From positions 1-30,599 of the forward strand of contig JAIRYB010000133.1 in the NCBI GenBank assembly GCA_031267955.1: DNA of 30,599 bases, written 5' to 3'. Under the pieces are notes generated by a model, which saw only the letters and a program-made list of their open reading frames with translations, was not told where the DNA came from and did not search any database. This DNA is from Spirochaetaceae bacterium (lineage in GTDB: Bacteria > Spirochaetota > Spirochaetia > Treponematales > Breznakiellaceae). Shown here piece after piece: positions 1-7,552 of this stretch (the stretch's first letter is position 1; every line of letters starts with the position of its first letter). The translations under genes were made by a program, and so were the position numbers.

Positions 1-883
1 CGTTTTTCCCCTGGATCACCCCGGGAATGGGGATAAACAGTTCCAGCGATTCCGCGCCCATGCCGTCCTGCCTGAGCTGCAGGGAAAAGCTGGTCCCTTC
101 CTTGTTGTACCTTAAAGAATTGATTTGGGCCGATTCCGGCAAATATATAAGGGGGGATTTTTTTTCCGCCACGGCCTTTTTAAAAATCTCAAGGGCTTCC
201 GTATCCTGATCAAGAAGCACCAAAGGCCGGCCCCGCTTGATAATCCCCGCCTTTTCACGGGCAATGGCTTCAATCGTGCTGCCCAGAAATTCAGTATGTT
301 CAAGCTCGATAGAGGTGATCACCGATACAAGGGGATCCACTACATTGGTAGAATCGAGCCGGCCGCCTATGCCCGTCTCCACCACCATCACGTCGCATTT
401 GGCGCGTCTCGCGCAGAGAAAAAAATAAAGCGTCAGAAGCTCGAAAAAAGTCGGCTCCTCGCCGTCTTCAAGACCGCCGTTAAAAAGCGCGTAGCCGGGT
501 TTTGCGGGGTCTTTCAGTGAATCGGCAATAGCGCGCAGTTCTTCGCCCGCGGCAGCGTAAACGGACTCGTCGAGAAAATCGTTTCCCAGCGTGATGCGTT
601 CCCGGTATTCGGATACGTGCGGCGATGTATACCGGGCGACCCGCATTCCCCGTTCAGCCAGAATGGCGGTAATCATGCCGGTCACGGAACCCTTGCCTTT
701 GGAACCGGCCACATGAATGGAAGGAGACGAACGTTCCGGATGCCCGGCAATTTCGCAGAGCAGTTCGGTACGGTCAAGGCGGAAACTCTTGACACTCTGT
801 CCCCGGTCAATATTGATAAACCGGGAAAGCCAGTCAAATACCTGGCTGGAACAGGTAAAAGGAGCGCTGTGTTCTACGTTCAT
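1..883 (-). CDS. folC: Dihydrofolate/folylpolyglutamate synthase FolC (C-terminus cut by window edge)
   Basis: Translation of the minus strand from the ATG at 883 gives 294 open residues that run off the left edge, so the last third or so of a usual ~430-residue FolC is missing. FolC is a cytoplasmic Mur-ligase-family enzyme that joins glutamate to dihydropteroate or to folates using ATP. Visible family motifs are the P-loop GSKGKGS (60-66), TSPH (86-89), ETGIGGRLDSTN (169-180), an EHTEFLG segment near 195 and KAGIIK (211-216). The in-frame stop four codons above the ATG leaves 883 as the only ATG start; its Shine-Dalgarno is weak. It is divergent from murC, another Mur-ligase-fold enzyme. 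Family assignment is firm. Dihydrofolate synthase versus polyglutamylase activity cannot be separated from this sequence. Confidence 0.93.
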   Translation of the reverse strand, partial: MNVEHSAPFTCSSQVFDWLSRFINIDRGQSVKSFRLDRTELLCEIAGHPERSSPSIHVAGSKGKGSVTGMITAILAERGMRVARYTSPHVSEYRERITLGNDFLDESVYAAAGEELRAIADSLKDPAKPGYALFNGGLEDGEEPTFFELLTLYFFLCARRAKCDVMVVETGIGGRLDSTNVVDPLVSVITSIELEHTEFLGSTIEAIAREKAGIIKRGRPLVLLDQDTEALEIFKKAVAEKKSPLIYLPESAQINSLRYNKEGTSFSLQLRQDGMGAESLELFIPIPGVIQGKN

Positions 884-899
884 GCAATGTTCCGTCTAT

Positions 900-921
900 T
901 TAGTTTCCCATAAAACCTCCC
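900..921 (-). promoter_or_regulatory. Possible three-codon leader ORF with strong SD upstream of folC
   Basis: On the minus strand a GGGAGG (921-916) is followed after four T by ATG GGA AAC TAA (911-900). The stop lies 16 nt before the folC ATG, which itself lacks a strong ribosome site. This could be a minimal translated leader that feeds reinitiation at folC, or a chance match. The rest of the 884-999 divergent gap shows no other clear signal for folC. Confidence 0.22.
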
Positions 922-999
922 GTTTTGCAACACCTTAGCAGCTTCCGCGCTGCCCTCGTTCCCCTTGTTAAAGGGTTTTCCATGAAGTAGGATGGATGC

Positions 1000-2436
1000 A
1001 TGGATATCTATTGCGTTGGCATCAAGGGGACGGGGGTCTGCGCCCTAGCGGAATTGCTCCACGGCGAAGGTTTTACTATACGCGGTTCCGACTGCGGCGA
1101 TGTCTTCTATACCGACGCGATTCTTAAAGAACTGGGAATCCCGTACCACGAGTCTTTCAGCGCGGAGCACATCGATGCCGGCATAAAAACCGTGATATAT
1201 TCGGCCGCGTATTCCCCGGAAACAAACCCCGAGCTTGCCGAGGCCCGGCGCCTGGGTATCCCGCTTTTAAAATACACCGACGCGCTGGGCGAATATTCCG
1301 CCCGTTTTGATTCGTCGGGAATAGCCGGCGTCCACGGGAAAACCACGACAGCGGCCCTGGCGGGGACGCTGATCCGGGGGGCGGGGCTTCCCGCGCGGAT
1401 CCTTGCGGGCAGCGCGGTGAGCGGTTTCGGCGGCCGCTCCACCCTCAGCCTGGGGGGCAAGTACTTTATAGCCGAAACCTGCGAGTACCGCCGGCATTTC
1501 CTTGCTTTCCACCCCCGGCGTATCGTGCTGACCAGCGTGGAAAGCGATCACCAGGATTACTACCCGGACTACGGGGCGATACGGGACGCCTTTCTCGAAT
1601 ACGCGGGAAAGCTGCCCTCCGGGGGCGAGCTGATTTACTGCGCGGATAATCCGGGCGCCAAAGAGGTGGCCCTTGCGGCAAGGCGGGCCGCCGAAAAGGC
1701 GGGGAAAGCCCTGTCCCTTACGCCCTACGGTTTCGGCGCGGAAGGCCCTTTCCGCATTGAAAACTACCGCGTTTCCGGCGGGCGTATCCTGTTTACCCTT
1801 CCCCTTTTCCCCGAAGGCCTGCGCCTCCGTGTCCCGGGAAAGCACCTGGCCCAGGACGCCGCCGCCGCGCTGGCCCTAGTTTCTTCCCTTGTACGCGCCG
1901 AGTTCGGAGAGGGCGGCTGGACCGGCGGGCGGCGGGAAGCGGTACGTTCGGCCCTGGAAGATTTCCGGGGGAGCAAACGCCGCTGTGAAATTACCGGGGA
2001 AAGCGGCGGCATCATCTTTATGGACGACTACGGGCACCATCCTACGGCGCTAAGCAGCACTTTGTCCGGGTTAAGGGAATTTTATCCCGAGCGGAGGATC
2101 ATCGTCAGTTTTATGTCCCATACCTATACCAGAACCGCGGCGCTGCTTGACGAATTTGCCGCTTCGTTCAAAGACGCGGATATTGTGTTCCTGCATAAAA
2201 TTTACGGTTCGGCCCGGGAAACCTATACGGGCGGCGTAAACGGCAGGACTCTTTACGAAAAGGTAAAAGCCCTGCGCGGCAATGTATACTACACGGAAGA
2301 GCCGGAAGACGCGGCGGAAATGCTCACGCAAACGCTTCGCCCGGGCGATCTTTTTATCACTATGGGGGCCGGCGACAACTGGAAACTGGGGAAGAAACTG
2401 CTTGGCCGCTATGAACCGGAAAGGGCGCGGCAATGA
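1000..2436 (+). CDS. murC: UDP-N-acetylmuramate--L-alanine ligase (MurC)
   Basis: The 478-residue protein is a cytoplasmic Mur ligase that adds L-alanine to UDP-MurNAc with ATP, the first step of the peptidoglycan stem peptide. It starts with the nucleotide-fold motif GIKGTG (7-12), which replaces the more usual GIGGIGM of MurC. The P-loop GVHGKTTT is at 110-117, a central-domain segment with ESDHQDYY at 181-188, and the C-terminal-domain DDYGHHP at 342-348. Order and length fit MurC. The related recycling ligase Mpl is the main alternative and cannot be fully excluded because of the unusual N-terminal motif. The ATG at 1000 is the only sensible start, but no SD sits at proper distance; TAGGAT ends 5 nt before it (see findings). 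It overlaps the next gene by 4 nt. Confidence 0.88.
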   Translation: MDIYCVGIKGTGVCALAELLHGEGFTIRGSDCGDVFYTDAILKELGIPYHESFSAEHIDAGIKTVIYSAAYSPETNPELAEARRLGIPLLKYTDALGEYSARFDSSGIAGVHGKTTTAALAGTLIRGAGLPARILAGSAVSGFGGRSTLSLGGKYFIAETCEYRRHFLAFHPRRIVLTSVESDHQDYYPDYGAIRDAFLEYAGKLPSGGELIYCADNPGAKEVALAARRAAEKAGKALSLTPYGFGAEGPFRIENYRVSGGRILFTLPLFPEGLRLRVPGKHLAQDAAAALALVSSLVRAEFGEGGWTGGRREAVRSALEDFRGSKRRCEITGESGGIIFMDDYGHHPTALSSTLSGLREFYPERRIIVSFMSHTYTRTAALLDEFAASFKDADIVFLHKIYGSARETYTGGVNGRTLYEKVKALRGNVYYTEEPEDAAEMLTQTLRPGDLFITMGAGDNWKLGKKLLGRYEPERARQ

Positions 2437-3299
2437 AAAGCATGACCGGCTACGGCTCCGGCAATTTCCGGAACGGCCAGGTTTCCCTTTCCGTGGAAAT
2501 TAAAGGCTACAATAACCGTTTTCTGGATATCAGCGTCTACCTTCCGCCTTTTCTTTCCTCAATGGAAAACCGCGTGCGCGGGTACCTGGCCGGCCGCTTC
2601 TCCAGGGGGAAGATAGAAATAAATCTGCGATTCAGGGAACAGGACGCCGCCCTTGCCGTGCAGATAAACCGGGAGGCAGCGAGGGCGTACAGGGAGGCTA
2701 TCGCGGCGCTGGCAGGGGAAATGGGCCTTGACGAAAAGCCGTCCCTCTCGCTGCTGCTTTCCCTTGACGGGGTGCTGGAAACGGAAAAAACCAGGGATAA
2801 CGAACAGTACTGGCCTTTTATTGAAAAGGCGCTCACGGAAGCCGCGGATCAGTTTGAATCGGAGCGGGTACGGGAGGGAAAGCATACCGAAGATGACATA
2901 CTGTCGCATCTTTCAAAAATAGAAACGCTTACCGACGCGGTTGCCGCCCATATACCCCGGATGGAAGCGGAGTTTCAGGAAAACCTCCGTTCCCGTTTCA
3001 GGGAACTTTTGGGGGATCAAATCGACGAAAACCGCGTCCTTGCGGAAACCGCCGTGCTCCTCGTAAAAAACACAATCTCCGAAGAACTCTCCCGCCTTAA
3101 AGCGCATCTTGGCGAATTCCGCGCGGAAACAGACCGCAATCCCGGCCCGGGCAAAAAACTGGACTTCCTCTGCCAGGAAATTAACCGGGAGATAAATACC
3201 ATCGGATCCAAGACGCCCAACCTGGACACAAGCCGGGCGGTGGTTGACATGAAAGACGCCCTGGAAAATATCCGGGAACAGCTTAGGAATGTCGAGTAG
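2433..3299 (+). CDS. yicC: YicC-family endoribonuclease-like protein
   Basis: The 288-residue protein begins MKSMTGYG, the invariant opening of the YicC family. It ends with the second conserved block KLDFLCQEINREINTIGSK (about 246-264), followed by a C-terminal stretch with DMKDALENIREQ. YicC proteins are cytoplasmic, hexameric and mostly alpha-helical, and are linked to RNA turnover; E. coli YicC has been described as an endoribonuclease. The exact substrate here is unknown. The ATG overlaps the murC stop (ATGA), so translation is probably coupled. In many bacteria yicC is followed by gmk, but here the next gene is on the opposite strand. Family call is secure; the role is from the family. 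Confidence 0.93.
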   Translation: MKSMTGYGSGNFRNGQVSLSVEIKGYNNRFLDISVYLPPFLSSMENRVRGYLAGRFSRGKIEINLRFREQDAALAVQINREAARAYREAIAALAGEMGLDEKPSLSLLLSLDGVLETEKTRDNEQYWPFIEKALTEAADQFESERVREGKHTEDDILSHLSKIETLTDAVAAHIPRMEAEFQENLRSRFRELLGDQIDENRVLAETAVLLVKNTISEELSRLKAHLGEFRAETDRNPGPGKKLDFLCQEINREINTIGSKTPNLDTSRAVVDMKDALENIREQLRNVE

Positions 3300-3409
3300 G
3301 AAGGGCCTGCCTGGCGGCAATAGAATGCGCATATTTTCCGGTCCCACCGCCATGGCAGCGCGGCCCTTTCCGCCCCACGGAACATTGTCCGGACCGTTGC
3401 GGGCCGGGT

Positions 3410-4801
3410 TCAGGATTCCGGGGCCTTTATCATCGCGGCAAGGACGGCCTGGACCCATTCGCCGCCTTCTGCGGGAAGCGCGTTGCTGACTAAAAGAAAT
3501 TCAAAAAGGGCTTCGCGGTAACGGCCCGAATAATAGTAGGACTGCCCCAGGTAGAAGCGGGCGCGGCTTTCGGCGGAAGCGCTGCGGGGCAGCGACAGGA
3601 ATTCTGTCAGATTCCGGCCGGCTTCTTCCCAGTTCCGCCTTAGGAATGGTCCTTGTATAATATTTTTCAGCAGGTATTCTTCACCTCCGCCTGTTGGAAT
3701 TTCCAGATCATCTTTGAACGCCCTGGGCGGCTTGAACGGGGTCTTGGAAAAATTCGGCGAGGGGCTTATGCCGGACAGGTCCCGTTCCGCGCGGGAACTC
3801 AGAGGCGTTACCACGGAATTCTCGGCCCCCGCGGCAGAGACGCTGTTTACGGAAATTAAGGGCAGCGGTATTGATCTGGCCCCGGGAGAATTTTTAAGCC
3901 CCACCCGGTAGCCCGACGGAATCTCCACAGGGTCTCTTGTGGCGTTGGACCCCGGCCGGATCTCCATGTCGCCGGAAAAGAGTTCGTCTTCGGTAATTAG
4001 CGCGTAATAGTATGCAATGCCCGGAACAGGATAATCCATATAGGGGGAACCAATGCCCGATTGGACAATCACCGCGTCAAGGACGCTCCGGTTGGAAGTG
4101 ATGGGGGTTACGCTCCGGTAAAGCACCGGAATCTTGGAGCTGTCGCCGATGTCGAAGCTGATCTCGACTCCGTCACCCCGGACAGCGGCCCGCAGGTTTG
4201 TTATCCCGTTCCATACCTGGCGCCGCCTGGAGGCGGGGGCCGGCGCCGGTTCATTTACAGGTTCGGGGATTGCGGCTTCCGGCATTTCAGGGTATTCCAG
4301 GGTAACGCTGGTTGTATTGTTATACGGAAGCATAATATCGTAACGCCGGCCTTCCGTGTCGCTTGAGGCAATAAAGTAATACCAGTCGCCGCCGTCTTCA
4401 ACCTCGTCAATATAGGACTGGACCCCGTAGGGGACCTCTACAGGCCGGATCAGGGTATAGGAATTGGCATTGTCGAAGGGAACGGAGGCGCGGTAAATAT
4501 ACACCGAACCCGCGGCGTCGGGAGAATCGGCCCAGGAAAGGCGGACAAGGTTGTTCCTGGGTTCCGCTTTGATTCCGGTAACAAAGGGCGTAAAAACCGG
4601 CCGCCTTTCCGGGATCGGGGGAGGCGGGGGCGGTTCTTCCTCTTTTTCCGGCAGCCCTACGCGGCCCAGGCCCCCTATATCGATGCCTTCGTAGGAACCG
4701 GACCTGTCTGCCTGCTGGGCAAAGCCCGGAAGAGGAAAAAGGCAGAACAAGAGGCCAAGTGCGAGAAAATCCCTAAAAACAATCCCGGCTATCTTCATCA
4801 T
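3410..4801 (-). CDS. Exported protein with two fibronectin-III-like segments and a TPR-like C-terminus
   Basis: About 463 residues from ATG 4801; ATG 4798 and 4810 are alternatives in frame. The N-terminus has a clear signal peptide with hydrophobic core and likely cleavage after PLPGFA (about residue 28). A proline run (about 57-64) leads to a first beta-sandwich-like segment (about 72-170, with NNLVRLSW and DWYYFIASSD) and a second (about 198-285, with VEISFDI and IAYYYALITEDE). Both resemble fibronectin type III modules. The end (about 385-455) contains ARFYLGQSYYYSGRYREALFEF, a TPR-like helix pair. This suggests a periplasmic or surface scaffold binding protein or glycan; no enzyme motif is seen. 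It is convergent with yicC and divergent from prfB. I do not recognise a named family. Confidence 0.75.
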   Translation of the reverse strand: MMKIAGIVFRDFLALGLLFCLFPLPGFAQQADRSGSYEGIDIGGLGRVGLPEKEEEPPPPPPIPERRPVFTPFVTGIKAEPRNNLVRLSWADSPDAAGSVYIYRASVPFDNANSYTLIRPVEVPYGVQSYIDEVEDGGDWYYFIASSDTEGRRYDIMLPYNNTTSVTLEYPEMPEAAIPEPVNEPAPAPASRRRQVWNGITNLRAAVRGDGVEISFDIGDSSKIPVLYRSVTPITSNRSVLDAVIVQSGIGSPYMDYPVPGIAYYYALITEDELFSGDMEIRPGSNATRDPVEIPSGYRVGLKNSPGARSIPLPLISVNSVSAAGAENSVVTPLSSRAERDLSGISPSPNFSKTPFKPPRAFKDDLEIPTGGGEEYLLKNIIQGPFLRRNWEEAGRNLTEFLSLPRSASAESRARFYLGQSYYYSGRYREALFEFLLVSNALPAEGGEWVQAVLAAMIKAPES

Positions 4802-4810
4802 ATATATCAT

Positions 4811-4816
4811 ATTATA
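4811..4816 (-). promoter_or_regulatory. -10 element (TATAAT) for the minus-strand exported-protein gene
   Basis: A perfect TATAAT reads leftward at 4816-4811. The predicted +1 near 4804 would lie only about 3 nt before ATG 4801, leaving no room for an SD; none is visible. The -35 is poor. The element lies just upstream of the opposite-facing prfB promoter, so the two could compete. Confidence 0.45.
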
Positions 4817-4827
4817 ATCGGCAGGAA

Positions 4828-4856
4828 TTGCAAAAAAGTCCTGCTTTTTGTAATAT
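4828..4856 (+). promoter_or_regulatory. Sigma70-type promoter for prfB
   Basis: TTGCAA (4828-4833), a 17-nt spacer and TAATAT (4851-4856) form a good housekeeping promoter. The predicted start near 4863 gives a leader of about 12 nt, which contains GGAGG (4864-4868) ahead of the prfB ATG at 4875. Confidence 0.6.
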
Positions 4857-4874
4857 GGATACTGGAGGATTACT

Positions 4875-5985
4875 ATGTTATTGAACGAACTTGCCTCGCC
4901 TGTTGTAGACTTAAAGGCCCGAATCAACGAAACCTGGGGGCGTCTTTGAGGACGCTTCGTTTGGCAGCCGTATAGCGGGCCTGGAAGCCAAATCCTCGGA
5001 AGAACATTTTTGGGACGATCCTGCGCTTGCGGAAAAGCTCCTGGGAGAGCTTAAAGCCCTAAAAAGGCGCTACGATCCCTGGAAAGAACTCAAGGCGGGG
5101 ATTGACGACCTGGAAGCGCTCCAGGAACTGGCCGTGGAGGCCCGGGACGAGTCCCAGGGCGCGGAAATCGAGGCGGCCCTGAAAGAGCTTGGCGCCCGTT
5201 TTGAAAAACAGAATATAGTCGAGCTGATGCCCGGAGAAGTGGACGGGAACGGCTGCTTCCTGACCATCCATTCCGGGGCCGGCGGGACGGAAGCCTGCGA
5301 CTGGTCGCAGATGCTCTACCGTATGTACCTGCGCTGGGCCGAACGGAAAGGTTTTTCGATAGAAGAGGTGGATTCCCTGGAAGCCGAAGGGGGCATTAAG
5401 TCGGCTACGGTAAAAATCGGGGGCGATTACGCCTACGGCTATCTCAAAGGCGAAAGCGGGGTCCACCGGCTGGTAAGGATTTCCCCCTTTGACGCCAATG
5501 CCCGCAGGCACACTTCCTTTGCCTCCGCCTATATTTTCCCGGTGATAGATGATACGGTCAAGGTGGAGATCCGCCCGGAAGATCTGAGGGTGGACACCTA
5601 CCGTTCGGGGGGCGCCGGGGGCCAGCATGTAAATAAGACCGACAGCGCCGTGCGTTTTACCCATCTTCCTACCGGGATAGTAGTGGCCTGCCAGAACGAG
5701 CGGAGCCAGATAAAGAACCGGGCTATCGCGATGAGCATGCTCAAGGCCAGGCTTTACGAGTATTACCGCGAGGAAAAGGAAAAGGAAAACGAAAAGTTCG
5801 CCCAGGAAAAAAAGGATATTTCCTGGGGGAATCAGATACGCTCTTATGTGTTTCAGCCGTATACCCTGGTCAAGGATTACCGCACCAAAACGGAGATCGG
5901 CAATATCCAGGCGGTTATGGACGGCGACATTGATTTATTTATCGAGGGGTATCTGCGTTTTGTGTGGAACAGCAAACACGGATAG
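4875..5985 (+). CDS. prfB: Peptide chain release factor 2 (RF2), made by programmed +1 frameshift
   Basis: RF2 recognises UAA and UGA stop codons and triggers peptidyl-tRNA hydrolysis. The 0-frame starts at ATG 4875 (SD GGAGG, 6 nt away) and ends after 24 codons at TGA 4947-4949. Skipping T4947 continues in the +1 frame to 5985, giving about 369 residues, the normal RF2 length. The anticodon-like tripeptide SPF falls at about 203-205 and the catalytic GGQ at about 248-250, both at the E. coli spacing. The N-terminal helical region spans the shift. Without the shift, only a product from an internal start in the +1 frame would be possible, lacking the N-terminal domain. A simple gene caller would start at the internal ATG 5134, which is wrong. 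The split is autoregulatory, not a sequencing error. Confidence 0.96.
4936..4950 (+). promoter_or_regulatory. RF2 programmed +1 frameshift site
   Basis: A GGGGG run (4936-4940) acts as internal SD three bases before CTT (4944-4946), followed by TGA (4947-4949). This is the same architecture as E. coli prfB: G-rich run, 3 nt, CUU UGA. Low RF2 makes the ribosome pause at UGA and the CUU tRNA slip to UUU. The base after UGA is G here, whereas the classical site has C. Confidence 0.95.
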
Positions 5986-6033
5986 CCGGCCGGCTTGCCG
6001 GACAGGCCCGATATTGATTTTGGGGTACGGAAA

Positions 6034-7500
6034 GTGAAATTCCTCGGCGCGGTATTTATTTTTCTCGTTTTTGTCTCCTCCGCATACGGCGGCGGGAAAA
6101 CCGAGGAAGCCGCTGCCGACCCTGTCGGCAAAGAATGGGTTCTTTGCGTATCTTCTTTTGATGTTTCCGCGCTGCCCGCTTCCCGGCGGATCGTCGGGGA
6201 AGTATTGGCCGTCGACCTGGTAAACTACCTCAGCGACATAAGCTACCGGATCAGGATGTCGCCGGAGTACGCCTACTATGAAAGCACCGCATGGCTCAGG
6301 GCCCGCCATGAGGCGGGGGGGAAACTTGCCCAAAAACGGAATCAGAGGGACGAGCTTTTATTTAAGGGAAACGCCGGGTGGCGTTACGAGAAAGACCTTA
6401 AAACCATAGACAAAGAAATTATTACGCTGGAAGAAGAATACGCCGCCGCGGAATCAAAAATACCGGCGGTTGAAACAAAACCGGATTTCCACCTTACCCA
6501 GGATAATCTGCGGGGCGTTTTCCCCCCGGCGCCGAAGCCGGGAGGGGAGTACAATTTCTGCGTTACCCAGAAGGCCGACGGCCTCCTTACCGGGCAAATT
6601 TCCGAATACCACGGCCGTATTTACCTGGTTGTGCGGGTCTACGCGATCTATGCCCGCAGCGTGGTATACGAGGACAGCGTGTTGTTCTCTTCCGAGGATA
6701 TTAACGACGCCATGCAGGAGGTGGGGAACCGCCTGGTAATGGCCCTGGAAGGCACCCCGCGGGCATCCGTCGCGGTAACGGCAAATCCGGAAACAGCCGT
6801 TATTTCTTTCGACAACGCGTTCGCGGGCCGGGGCAGGGTCGAGCCGGTCGAACGCGCCCCGGGGCAGGTGGAAGTGCGGGCGTCGGCCCCGGATCATGTG
6901 ACAACGTCGGTTACGGTGGACCTTTTCGCGGACGAACTTGCCGAGCTTCAGATCAACCTGAGCCCCCTGGGTTCCAGCCTTGTTCTGATCGATGTGCCTG
7001 ATTACCCCGGAACGGCCGTTTACCAGGGTTCGCTGTTTATCGGGAATACGCCGCTGGAACTGGGCCTGGCGACGAATCACGCCGGGCATATCAGCGTGGA
7101 AACTCCCGAGGGGAATGTAGGTTCCGCGATAATTCCCGCGGGGGATAAGCCCGAAGACGCGGCGCTGTACCTGGCTGTAATCCCCCCCCTTGAGGAAGGC
7201 CGTCTGGACAGGAGCCGCCGGGGGTTTTACGGGGCATGGGGCCGTTTTTGGATCGCCCTGCCCCTGGCATGGATGGCGAGCGGGGTCGCCTCTACAGTTA
7301 TCGGCGCTTATAATACCAACCAGTTCCGTACCAAGGAACAGTACGACGAAGCCCAGGCCTACCGCTGGGTATCTGTAGGACTTACCGCCGTTGCCGCGGG
7401 TTTTGCCCTGGAATCCGTTGTCCGCGCTTTTTTTTACGTGCGTACCTCTTCCAAGGGCGAGCCAAGGACCTCAAGAAACTGGTCCCAGAACCGGCGCTAA
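6034..7500 (+). CDS. PEGA-like envelope protein with signal peptide and two C-terminal membrane segments
   Basis: From GTG 6034 the product is 488 residues. This start is chosen because it places a hydrophobic signal segment (2-18, ending SSAYGG) at the N-terminus; GGGG lies 8 nt upstream. A first domain (about 33-240) has a charged helical insert (about 95-140). Two beta-rich repeats follow at about 244-310 and 313-382. The second contains GTAVYQGSLFIGNTPLEL, the typical PEGA pattern of a bound sugar or surface-layer module. Hydrophobic segments at about 404-424 and 445-468 would anchor the end in the inner membrane. It follows prfB by 48 nt and may be cotranscribed. Such PEGA proteins are common in treponemes; the ligand is unknown. 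Confidence 0.72.
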   Translation: MKFLGAVFIFLVFVSSAYGGGKTEEAAADPVGKEWVLCVSSFDVSALPASRRIVGEVLAVDLVNYLSDISYRIRMSPEYAYYESTAWLRARHEAGGKLAQKRNQRDELLFKGNAGWRYEKDLKTIDKEIITLEEEYAAAESKIPAVETKPDFHLTQDNLRGVFPPAPKPGGEYNFCVTQKADGLLTGQISEYHGRIYLVVRVYAIYARSVVYEDSVLFSSEDINDAMQEVGNRLVMALEGTPRASVAVTANPETAVISFDNAFAGRGRVEPVERAPGQVEVRASAPDHVTTSVTVDLFADELAELQINLSPLGSSLVLIDVPDYPGTAVYQGSLFIGNTPLELGLATNHAGHISVETPEGNVGSAIIPAGDKPEDAALYLAVIPPLEEGRLDRSRRGFYGAWGRFWIALPLAWMASGVASTVIGAYNTNQFRTKEQYDEAQAYRWVSVGLTAVAAGFALESVVRAFFYVRTSSKGEPRTSRNWSQNRR

Positions 7501-7552
7501 AGCCGGGCCCTCGTCTTGTAACGGGAAGGCGCGGATTGCAAGGAGAATAGAC

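Noticed and set aside
125..520. 131-residue + strand frame inside the folC region
   Set aside because: It is the antisense shadow of folC, whose minus-strand translation shows all family motifs.
3289..3489. Small + strand reading frame after yicC starting near a gmk-like MRIFSGP
   Set aside because: The gene expected after yicC is gmk, but after SGP the P-loop GAGKST is absent and the rest is Pro/Arg-rich with no kinase motif. It overlaps the end of the minus-strand gene.
5134..5985. Separate RF2-like gene starting at ATG 5134
   Set aside because: Lacks the N-terminal domain; the frameshift site at 4936-4950 joins it to the upstream 24 codons.
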